Shown here in pieces: positions 15,113 through 22,706 of a DNA stretch of 33,269 bases; within the stretch, counting starts at the first letter, position 1, and every line of letters starts with the position of its first letter. The position numbers and the translations under genes are program-made. This stretch comes from JADFRG01 sp046759305 (GTDB lineage: Bacteria; Chloroflexota; Anaerolineae; Anaerolineales; E44-bin32): positions 1 through 33,269 of the forward strand of contig JBHIBY010000029.1 in the NCBI GenBank assembly GCA_046759305.1. Reading direction: 5' to 3'. Under the pieces are notes generated by a model, which saw only the letters and a list, made by a program, of their open reading frames with translations, did not search any database and was not told the DNA's origin.

Positions 15113-16894
15113 ATGCAAACCGCTGGGCAGGGACTCGGACCTTTGTGCCCGACCTCTAAATACGTGCCAATTAGTAGAGAGATAGAAGAGCGGATCGCCG
15201 AGAATCTGGGAGCACTATATGGCAGTGCACGCGTGATCGAGCTGCTCCCCCAGGTGGAGGCCATAATTGCTCGACACTCCGTCGATCCAGCCGTAGCTCC
15301 CACTCAACTTTCCGAGCGTGACGCATTTCTCATCGCCTATGGGAACCAGGTTACTAGCCAATGCGCGTCTCCACTTCAAACGCTAGGCCATCTTCTTACC
15401 GAGGAGCTCTCCGACTTGATCAGCGGCATTCATATCTTGCCTTTCTTCCCCTACTCCTCCGACGATGGATTTTCCGTTATTGACTATCGGCAGGTGAACT
15501 CTGACCTCGGTACATGGGATGACATCCAGCGGATAGGCTCCCACACGCGACTCATGATAGATGCAGTCGTCAATCACGTCTCCGCCCAAAGCGAGTGGTT
15601 CCAGGCTTTTTTGCGCGGCAATCCCGAATACCAGGATACGTTCATCACCGTTGATCCCAGCGTAGACCTGTCTTCCGTCATCCGGCCGCGCGACCTTCCG
15701 CTCCTTACCCATTTCGACACCGCCGTCGGCCCACGCTATGTGTGGACCACGTTCAGCGCCGACCAGATAGACCTCAACTATGCCAATCCAGAGGTACTGC
15801 TCGAGATTCTGGACTTGTTGCTTTTTTACGTAGGCAATGGCGCGCAGGTCATCCGGCTCGACGCTATCGCATTTTTATGGAAACAGGTCGGTACACAAAG
15901 TATCCACCTGCCCCAGACTCATCACGCAGTGAAGCTGATGCGCGCAGTCTTAGACGCGGCCGCGCCTGGCGTGCTGCTCATCACGGAAACCAACGTACCT
16001 CATGATGAGAACATCTCCTATTTTGGTGAGGGGAACGACGAGGCGAATCTGGTATATCAGTTCGCTCTTCCTCCTCTGGTCCTGCACACCATGACAAGCG
16101 GGAATTCGATGCGCCTTGCGCAATGGGTGAGTGGCCTGTCTTTGCCGAGCGATGATGTAACGTTCTTCAACTTCCTCGCTTCTCACGATGGAATCGGGCT
16201 GCGACCGGTCGCCGACCTCCTCTCCGAGGAGGAGTTGCAGGCTCTAGTAGCTTTGCCGGATCTAAGCGGCGGAGCGGTCTCTTACCGCACACTGGAAGAT
16301 GGCGGGAAGGCTCCCTATGAACTTAACGTAACCTATCTCGACGCCCTCATGCGTACATCAGGACGTAGCGAAGACACCCAGCGCGCGGCGGATCGCTTTC
16401 TGGCCGCGCATGCCATCATGCTTGCGATGCCGGGCTTGCCCGGTATCTATTTCCACAGCCTTTTTGGCTCCAGGAACGACTTGGAGGAGATTCGCCGGAC
16501 CGGCAATGTGCGTTCCATCAACCGCGAGAAACTCGAGCTTTTATCCCTTCGGGAAGAACTCGCCGATCGGAGTAGCCTCCGCCACCAGATTTTCGAAGGG
16601 TTGGTCCGCCTGCTCCGAGCGCGCGCTTCACATCCTGCTTTCAGCCCATGGAGCAAGCATCGCGTTATCGAGGCAGAGTCGGCCGTATTCGGACTGATGC
16701 GCGAAGGACCTGCAGGACGGCGTGTGCTCTGCGTCTCCGAAGTGGCAGGTACCGGGTTAGAGATCCGGATTGCCCCAAACGGTACAATGACCTCGGACCT
16801 CATTACCGGCGAGTCTGTGGATCCAAGCCGTTTATGGCTGGCTCCGTACCAGGTCCGCTGGATCTTACAAGAAGAAGAATGGGAGATCGCCTGA
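15113..16894 (+). CDS. GH13_18 sugar phosphorylase, probably glucosylglycerate phosphorylase
   Basis: Retaining phosphorylase of the sucrose-phosphorylase subfamily of alpha-amylase enzymes, up to 593 residues. The catalytic set is complete: nucleophile Asp250 in VIRLDAIAFLWK, acid/base Glu292 in ITETNVPHDE, and transition-state Asp359 in FLASHDGIG. GIHILPFFPYSSDDGFSV and DAVVNHVSAQSEWF are further family signatures. The subfamily includes phosphorylases of sucrose, sucrose-6-phosphate, glucosylglycerol and glucosylglycerate. A GpgS and a GpgP-like gene in the same operon make glucosylglycerate + Pi to glucose-1-phosphate + glycerate the most likely reaction. The start is uncertain: neither ATG 15113 nor GTG 15164 has a ribosome binding site. 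The next gene starts 16 bases before its stop. Confidence 0.85.
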   Translation: MQTAGQGLGPLCPTSKYVPISREIEERIAENLGALYGSARVIELLPQVEAIIARHSVDPAVAPTQLSERDAFLIAYGNQVTSQCASPLQTLGHLLTEELSDLISGIHILPFFPYSSDDGFSVIDYRQVNSDLGTWDDIQRIGSHTRLMIDAVVNHVSAQSEWFQAFLRGNPEYQDTFITVDPSVDLSSVIRPRDLPLLTHFDTAVGPRYVWTTFSADQIDLNYANPEVLLEILDLLLFYVGNGAQVIRLDAIAFLWKQVGTQSIHLPQTHHAVKLMRAVLDAAAPGVLLITETNVPHDENISYFGEGNDEANLVYQFALPPLVLHTMTSGNSMRLAQWVSGLSLPSDDVTFFNFLASHDGIGLRPVADLLSEEELQALVALPDLSGGAVSYRTLEDGGKAPYELNVTYLDALMRTSGRSEDTQRAADRFLAAHAIMLAMPGLPGIYFHSLFGSRNDLEEIRRTGNVRSINREKLELLSLREELADRSSLRHQIFEGLVRLLRARASHPAFSPWSKHRVIEAESAVFGLMREGPAGRRVLCVSEVAGTGLEIRIAPNGTMTSDLITGESVDPSRLWLAPYQVRWILQEEEWEIA

Positions 16895-18117
16895 GGGTCG
16901 GGATCTTGCACTACAGTGGGCCACCAACGGTCGGCGGTGTGGAGCAGACGATCTTCTACCACTCCACCTGTCTTTCGGATTTGGGGCATTCTCCACTGGT
17001 GATTGTCGGAAAAGGAGCACCGTTTGACGAGCGAGTGGAGCACCGGTTGATTCCCGAGATCTTCTCTGGAAACGCGGAGGTCCTGGCCGTCAAGTCTGAG
17101 TTGGACGAGGGAAGAATAAGTGACAAGTTCACTCGCCTGACCGCTCGGGTGCGGGAGGCGCTCGAGAATGTGCTCCCGGGCTTGGAAGCGCTGGTTGTGC
17201 ACAATGTCCTGACGCTGCACAAGAATCTGGCCTTGACTGCGGCTTTGGCAGAGCTCAACCAAGCTGGCACGTTACCTCGTTTCATCGGATGGCACCACGA
17301 CTTTGCCTGGGACCGACCAGGCTACGCCTCCGACCTTCATACTGGGGCTCCTTGGGATCTATTGCGCCATCCGTGGCCTGGTGTGACTAACGTCGTGGTC
17401 TCCAAAGCCCAGCAAGAGAAACTCGCCCTGCGCTATGGTCTAGCACTCGAGCAGATCCGTGTTGTCTCCCCGGGCTTCGATCCTTGGATGGGCACTACTG
17501 ACCTTGCGCGGCGGATCATCACGGAGTTTGGGCTGAGAGAAGCCGAGGCTCTACTGTTGCTACCCGCTCGCATCACTCGCCGCAAAAACATTGAGTACGC
17601 GATTCACGTGTTGGCCGCACTTCGGAGGCTATCCGGGCGAGACTTTCGGCTTCTAATAACGGGCCCTCCTGGGCAGCACAACCCGAAGAACGTAGCCTAT
17701 TCTCAGGAGCTCCAGGCGCTTCAAAAAGAACTCGATCTCACCGATAGCTTGCACTTTCTTTACCGATCCGGCGAGGAGCTAAGCCAAGGTGTCGATCCCC
17801 GCGCTCTGCATGACCTCTACTCCCTGTGTGATGCGCTGCTCTTTCCCAGTGTCGCCGAGGGCTTTGGTATCCCAGTTCTTGAGGCAGCAGCCTCCCGAAT
17901 GCCCGTATTCTGCAGCGATATTCCTCCATTCCGCGAATCTGCTGGGGAGCTGGCAACCTACTTCCAACTCAGCGATCCCCCAGAACGCGTAGCCCAGCGT
18001 ATCCTGGATCTACTGTTCGCGGATCGCGCGTTTCTACTATGGAGCAGACTGCGACGGCGCCATGCCTGGCCCAGGATTGTCCGCGAAGAAGTGATCCGGA
18101 TCCTTGAAGATGGCTAA
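16879..18117 (+). CDS. GT4 glycosyltransferase, MggS-like paralogue 1
   Basis: Retaining GT-B glycosyltransferase of 412 residues. The N-terminal glycine loop is PTVGGVEQTIF; GWHHDFAWDRP follows at mid-protein; the donor-binding part has PARITRRKNIEYAI and the EX7E motif AEGFGIPVLEAAA. It shares the HHDFAW motif with the second GT4 gene of this operon, so the two are related. The context points to a sugar transfer onto a glycerate-based acceptor such as glucosylglycerate, with a nucleotide-sugar donor that cannot be read here. The ATG overlaps the phosphorylase end by 16 bases, and the stop overlaps the next start, so expression is coupled. Confidence 0.85.
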   Translation: MGDRLRVGILHYSGPPTVGGVEQTIFYHSTCLSDLGHSPLVIVGKGAPFDERVEHRLIPEIFSGNAEVLAVKSELDEGRISDKFTRLTARVREALENVLPGLEALVVHNVLTLHKNLALTAALAELNQAGTLPRFIGWHHDFAWDRPGYASDLHTGAPWDLLRHPWPGVTNVVVSKAQQEKLALRYGLALEQIRVVSPGFDPWMGTTDLARRIITEFGLREAEALLLLPARITRRKNIEYAIHVLAALRRLSGRDFRLLITGPPGQHNPKNVAYSQELQALQKELDLTDSLHFLYRSGEELSQGVDPRALHDLYSLCDALLFPSVAEGFGIPVLEAAASRMPVFCSDIPPFRESAGELATYFQLSDPPERVAQRILDLLFADRAFLLWSRLRRRHAWPRIVREEVIRILEDG

Positions 18118-19906
18118 AAAGCGTTCCCGAAGGAATCGAGGCGCCGGCAAGGTACTGATCCCAATCATTCCAGGTTGCGAGCCACAGCCTCTACTAGCAT
18201 ATGCCGATAGGCTGCGCGGCCAGCGAACCTTGCTTGTACGAGGCGTCATTCCTGTAGGCGAGCCGAGCTCGCTCAGCCAGGCTGCACCGCAGGCCAAGGC
18301 GTTGCGCACCATACTCCGGTCCGCGTTTGCCAATACTCAGGCGCGAGTCCGAGCCAAGATTTTAGTGTCCTACCGCCCAGAAGACGAAATCGCAGCTGAG
18401 GTCGCGGAGGAGGGAATCGAATTGGTCATCCTTCCATGGCTGGGCCACGGCGTGCCGCAGCAAACGCACATTGAAGCCATGCTTTCGCAATTGCCGTGTG
18501 ACGTGGCCATGGTCACCGGCGATCCTCCTACTCATGGCGAGCGGGTTCTGGTAGTGCTGGGCGGCGGAAAGGACAGCGAACTGGCGCTGCGACTGGTGCT
18601 AAGGCTCGAGACGGCAGGGGATCATCAGATCACAATCCTTCGCATTGGCAATCTCGAAGAATCTCCGGATCAGGTAGAGGCGCTCGAGCAAGTGCTCGAA
18701 CATTTGCCTCATGTGAACTATTCGGTGCTGTACTCCGATGATCCAACCGGAGCAATCCTGACCGAGGCGGGCAAATTTCACACAGTGGTCTTAGCTTGCG
18801 CAGTAGGAAGAACTACCCAACTAAACGGGCTTTCGCGGAGCTTGTTGGAACAGACTGACGTGAATGTATTGGCGGCGCGTTCTCGACCTTCGGAGCCCCT
18901 AGAGAGGCTAAGCTCACTTGAGACCATCTCTATCCTTGTTGATAAGTGGTTTGCGGAGAACACATTTTACGCCGACGAATTCCAAAACCTAAAGGAGTTG
19001 CTCTCACGCAAAGAGCAGACGGGGCTCACGATAAGCCTGGCTATGCCAACCCTCAATGAAGAGGAGACCATCGGACACGTTATTCAAACCATCCAGAGAG
19101 CCCTGGTTCAGGAGGTGCCCCTGCTGGATGAATTGGTGGTGATCGATTCAAATTCGACCGACCACACTCGCGAGATTGCGGAAAGCTTGGGTGTCTCGGT
19201 CTATGTCCACCTGGATATCTTGCCAGAGTATGGCGCACGTAGTGGCAAAGGTGAGGCACTCTGGAAAAGCCTTTACGTCACACAAGGCGACTTGCTTCTA
19301 TGGGTCGACACCGATATCGTGAACATCCACCCTCGGTTCGTGTACGGCTTGATCGGGCCACTCTTACAGCGGCGCGACTTGATGTTTATCAAAGGCTTCT
19401 ATTTACGACCAATACGAGTTGGAAAGTCTATTCAAGCGGGGGGAGGCGGGCGGGTCACGGAACTCACAGCCAGACCATTGCTCAATTTGTTTTTCCCTGC
19501 CCTGTCCGGGCTTATTCAGCCGCTGTCGGGAGAGTATGGTGGAAGGCGCGAGGCACTTGAAACTCTTCCCTTTTCGTCGGGGTACGGTGTCGAAATCGGG
19601 CTTTTGATCGATACTTTGGAGCAGTTCGGCCTCAGCGCAATTGGGCAGGTGGACCTTGTGAAGCGCATTCACCGCAGCCAACCCCTGAGCGCACTGAGCA
19701 TGATGTCTTTTGCAGTCATCCAAACGTTGACGCGCAAGCTCGACCGTCGCTACGGTCTCGAGCTCCTTCGCGACATCAACCGCAGCATGAAGATCATACA
19801 GCGGTCGAGTTCGCGCTTTTTCCTGGAGGTGGAGGAAATCGCAGAACGCGAGCGCCCACCGATGATCGAGATCCCGGAGTACATGGAACGCCTCTATACC
19901 ACATGA
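18110..19906 (+). CDS. gpgS: fusion of two USP-like domains with glucosyl-3-phosphoglycerate synthase
   Basis: A 598-residue protein. Residues about 275-598 are a complete GT81 glucosyl-3-phosphoglycerate synthase, which joins NDP-glucose to 3-phosphoglycerate. Its motifs are SLAMPTLNEEETIG, DELVVIDSNSTD, GKGEALWKSL, the metal-binding VDTDI, GRVTELTARPLLNLFFP, QPLSGEYGGRRE and RIHRSQPLSALS. Residues about 10-260 form two alpha/beta domains like universal stress proteins: the first ends near AMVTGD, and the second starts RVLVVLGGGKDSELAL and ends TDVNVLAAR. GpgS enzymes usually have only about 320 residues, so the N-terminal half is an addition, possibly a nucleotide or stress sensor. The ATG at 18110 overlaps the previous gene by 8 bases; a TTG at 18104 is possible. 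Confidence 0.9.
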   Translation: MAKKRSRRNRGAGKVLIPIIPGCEPQPLLAYADRLRGQRTLLVRGVIPVGEPSSLSQAAPQAKALRTILRSAFANTQARVRAKILVSYRPEDEIAAEVAEEGIELVILPWLGHGVPQQTHIEAMLSQLPCDVAMVTGDPPTHGERVLVVLGGGKDSELALRLVLRLETAGDHQITILRIGNLEESPDQVEALEQVLEHLPHVNYSVLYSDDPTGAILTEAGKFHTVVLACAVGRTTQLNGLSRSLLEQTDVNVLAARSRPSEPLERLSSLETISILVDKWFAENTFYADEFQNLKELLSRKEQTGLTISLAMPTLNEEETIGHVIQTIQRALVQEVPLLDELVVIDSNSTDHTREIAESLGVSVYVHLDILPEYGARSGKGEALWKSLYVTQGDLLLWVDTDIVNIHPRFVYGLIGPLLQRRDLMFIKGFYLRPIRVGKSIQAGGGGRVTELTARPLLNLFFPALSGLIQPLSGEYGGRREALETLPFSSGYGVEIGLLIDTLEQFGLSAIGQVDLVKRIHRSQPLSALSMMSFAVIQTLTRKLDRRYGLELLRDINRSMKIIQRSSSRFFLEVEEIAERERPPMIEIPEYMERLYTT

Positions 19907-20463
19907 CCCGCTTGATTCTCATCCGGCATGGCGAAACCGACTGGAATCGAGAGGGACGCTACACGGGACAAACCGATATCCCGCTGAATGACGTAGGTCT
20001 AAGGCAAGCACGAAATCTGGCTGAGCGGTTGCGCGAGGAATTGCTCGATGCCTTATACTCCAGCGATTTGGCGCGCGCCACGATGACATCAAGACTAGTA
20101 AGTGAAGTGACCGGGACTAAGGTTCGGTTGGATACTCGTCTCCGCGAAATCAATCAGGGTGAGTGGGAGGGGCTACCATTCAACGAAATCCGGAATCGCT
20201 ATCGTAGGATATTGGATTTGCGAAAGAAGGAACCGCTATCCGCCGCGCCGCCAGGTGGAGAGACCATAGGAGAAGTACAGTCTCGAGTACTCGATTCGCT
20301 AGAAGATATCCTCGGTAATTATCCACACAGGACGGTGGCCATCGTGTCCCATGGATTGCCGTTGGCTATCATCAAGACTCATTTCAACGATCTCCCAATC
20401 GAGGCTATTTGGGATCACATTCCTGAAAACGCCGTGCCATTCGTGATTGACGCTGAGAGTTGA
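19903..20463 (+). CDS. gpgP: histidine phosphatase, probable glucosyl-3-phosphoglycerate phosphatase
   Basis: Phosphoglycerate-mutase-like phosphatase of 186 residues. It has the catalytic motif LIRHGETDWNREGRYTGQTD (phosphohistidine His9), ALYSSDLARA, the acid/base region RLREINQGEWEG, PPGGE, and the second histidine in IVSHGLPLAI. Mycobacterial GpgP, which removes the phosphate from glucosyl-3-phosphoglycerate, belongs to this family. The ATGA overlap with the GpgS gene makes that substrate likely. Alternatives are a general sugar-phosphate or alpha-ribazole phosphatase. Its stop overlaps the next start (TGATG). Confidence 0.85.
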   Translation: MTRLILIRHGETDWNREGRYTGQTDIPLNDVGLRQARNLAERLREELLDALYSSDLARATMTSRLVSEVTGTKVRLDTRLREINQGEWEGLPFNEIRNRYRRILDLRKKEPLSAAPPGGETIGEVQSRVLDSLEDILGNYPHRTVAIVSHGLPLAIIKTHFNDLPIEAIWDHIPENAVPFVIDAES

Positions 20464-21725
20464 TGAACCCTCCACGGGTGCACGTCGGTTTTGTTTCGAC
20501 CCGCTTCTCCGGTACTGACGGCGTCTCGCTTGAAACAGAGAAGTGGGCCAACATCCTTTCTGCACTCGGTCACGAATGTTTCTACTTTGCTGGAGAATCA
20601 GATCGACCTTCGGAACGATCGGTCGTTGTCCCAGAAGCGCACTTTAATCACCCTCAAATTCTTACCATAACGGGGGACGTCTTCGACGCCTACATACGCT
20701 CCTCCGAAACCACGGGCACCATTCAGCGCTTGCGCTACCACATCAAGCAGATGCTATATAAATTTGTCCTGGATTTCGCTCTGGATGTCCTAATCGTTGA
20801 GAATGCACTCTCGTTGCCGATGAACATCCCCCTCGGGCTGGCGATCACTGAACTAATCGCCGAAACCCGGATCCCAACCATCGCCCACCACCATGACTTT
20901 GCCTGGGAGCGCACACGTTTCTCAGTTACATCTGCTTCAGATTACGTGAACGCGGCCTTCCCGCCGACACTGCCATCGATTACACACGTGGTAATCAACA
21001 GTTTTGCCGGACGTCAGCTCGGATTTCGGACTGGTGTGAACACCGTTCTCGTGCCAAACGTGATGGATTTCGACAATTCGCCAATAGAGGCTGAAGACGT
21101 TAGCAGGGAGTTGCGTGAAGCCCTGAGTATCGGTGCCGATCAACATCTTCTTCTGCAACCGACGCGCATCGTCCCTCGCAAGCGAATCGAACATGCCATT
21201 GAACTTGTGCGACGTCTAGAGTTAGATTCGGTGCTGGTGATAACGCATCAATCTGGGGACGAAGGCTCAGAGTATGAGAGCTACTTGAGCAACTTCGCTG
21301 AGCTGATCAAGGCAAACGTTGTCTTCGGCGCCGATATCGTCAATCACCGTCGCGAGGATCTACCCAATGGTCGTAAAGTCTATTCATTGGGCGACGCATA
21401 TCGTGCATCGGAGCTCGTCACATATCCTTCAACCGTCGAAGGTTTCGGGAATGCTTTCCTTGAGGCCATCTTCTATAAGCGTCCATTGGTGATCAACACC
21501 TATGAAATTTTCAGGACCGACATTCAACCGAAGGGTTTCGAGGTCATTGGCTTTGAGGGATTTCTACAAGACAAAACAATAGAACTCGCCAGGCGGTGCC
21601 TACTGGATCCCGAGATCGGCCGGCAGATGGCGGAGCACAATTACGAAATTGGTCGACGCTACTACTCCTTCACCAGCCTCGAGAGCCAGCTCGTCGCGTT
21701 ACTATATCGAAGCCTTGGGGCGTAA
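20463..21725 (+). CDS. mggS: GT4 glycosyltransferase, probable mannosylglucosylglycerate synthase
   Basis: A 420-residue GT-B enzyme. It starts HVGFVSTRFSGTDGVSLETEKWA, has the conserved IAHHHDFAWERTRF, and carries the donor-site motifs QPTRIVPRKRIEHAI and VEGFGNAFLEAIF (EX7E). By recalled similarity this is the MggS type, which adds mannose from GDP-mannose to glucosylglycerate. The place in the operon directly after synthase and phosphatase supports that. Glucosyl transfer giving diglucosylglycerate is an alternative. The ATG at 20463 overlaps the phosphatase stop; the preceding in-frame TTG is less likely. Confidence 0.8.
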   Translation: MNPPRVHVGFVSTRFSGTDGVSLETEKWANILSALGHECFYFAGESDRPSERSVVVPEAHFNHPQILTITGDVFDAYIRSSETTGTIQRLRYHIKQMLYKFVLDFALDVLIVENALSLPMNIPLGLAITELIAETRIPTIAHHHDFAWERTRFSVTSASDYVNAAFPPTLPSITHVVINSFAGRQLGFRTGVNTVLVPNVMDFDNSPIEAEDVSRELREALSIGADQHLLLQPTRIVPRKRIEHAIELVRRLELDSVLVITHQSGDEGSEYESYLSNFAELIKANVVFGADIVNHRREDLPNGRKVYSLGDAYRASELVTYPSTVEGFGNAFLEAIFYKRPLVINTYEIFRTDIQPKGFEVIGFEGFLQDKTIELARRCLLDPEIGRQMAEHNYEIGRRYYSFTSLESQLVALLYRSLGA

Positions 21726-21749
21726 TTCACCCCGCTTCGTATCCCCCTT

Positions 21750-22706
21750 ATGGATGAACTGACAGATCGGCGCGATCTCCTGTCTCGGATATTTATTTCG
21801 CCGGACGAGCGGCGCTTGCGAGTGGTTTGGCGGCTGCTGGCTCAAGGCGGGATCATGCTCGCAATCGCGCTCATCGTCTCGTTCCCGCTGACGATCATCG
21901 TGATAGTGGTGACCATGATTGCACCGGATCTGGTTGCCGCTGAGGGGACGCCTCAGTTGCTGCTCCTAGCGCTGTCCTCCGTCGTCGCCCTTCCCGCCGC
22001 GACGCTATCGGTATTGATCGCACGCCGCGCTCTAGATCGCCGGTCTATTAGCTCCCTGGGACTTGAATGGGGACCATTTACCATACGCGATCTGACCGTC
22101 GGCTTTCTAATTCCCCTCCTGCTTTTTGCGTTGACCTTCCTCCTTCAATGGGGACTCGGATGGCTCAAGATAGAGGGCTGGGGTTGGGCGGAGAGCGGCC
22201 TCGCGCTGAACATGCTTGGCGTTTTGCTGGGGTTAATTGGCTTCATTGCGGTTGGTTTCTACGAGGAGCTGTTGTTCCGGGGCTACTATCTGCAAAATCT
22301 CAGAGACGGCACAGGGTTAGTGCTGGCCCTGTTGCTGACGTCGTTGTTATTCGCCGTGGCTCACCTGGGCAATTTCTCCGCCTCCATCGCTTCGACGATT
22401 GGGATTTTCAGCGCAGGCTATTTTCTAGCATACGGCTGGGTGCGCACACGAGCGCTTTGGCTACCTATTGGCGTACACATTGGATGGAATTTCTTCCAGG
22501 GACCGGTCTTTGGTTTTGCGGTCAGTGGTAACTCGACGCCTTCTATTGTTGTCCAAACGTCTCAGGGGCCAGAGCTGTTCACGGGTGGCGGCTTTGGTCC
22601 AGAGGCTGGACTTCTCGTGCTTCCGATGATGGTCTTAGGGTCAGTCTTGATTTGGCTCTATTCGCGAGGCCGAGATTCGATCACTGATCATGCGTCCGCC
22701 TCATAA
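21750..22706 (+). CDS. CPBP-family intramembrane metalloprotease
   Basis: A 318-residue membrane protein with about eight hydrophobic segments and all three motifs of the CPBP (Rce1/CAAX protease-like) family: YEELLFRGYYL (Glu172, Glu173, Arg177), AVAHLGNF (His205) and GVHIGWNFFQG (His243, Asn247). It should be an active intramembrane protease, though substrates of bacterial members are mostly unknown. It starts 24 bases after the GT4 gene and has no obvious ribosome binding site. It may be the last gene of the solute operon or simply adjacent. It overlaps the convergent DUF3179 gene by 19 bases. Confidence 0.88.
   Translation: MDELTDRRDLLSRIFISPDERRLRVVWRLLAQGGIMLAIALIVSFPLTIIVIVVTMIAPDLVAAEGTPQLLLLALSSVVALPAATLSVLIARRALDRRSISSLGLEWGPFTIRDLTVGFLIPLLLFALTFLLQWGLGWLKIEGWGWAESGLALNMLGVLLGLIGFIAVGFYEELLFRGYYLQNLRDGTGLVLALLLTSLLFAVAHLGNFSASIASTIGIFSAGYFLAYGWVRTRALWLPIGVHIGWNFFQGPVFGFAVSGNSTPSIVVQTSQGPELFTGGGFGPEAGLLVLPMMVLGSVLIWLYSRGRDSITDHASAS

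Noticed and set aside
16648..16878. Upstream extension of the first GT4 gene inside the phosphorylase
   Set aside because: The extra sequence is the out-of-frame shadow of the phosphorylase C-terminus; the GT4 fold starts at the ATG at 16879.
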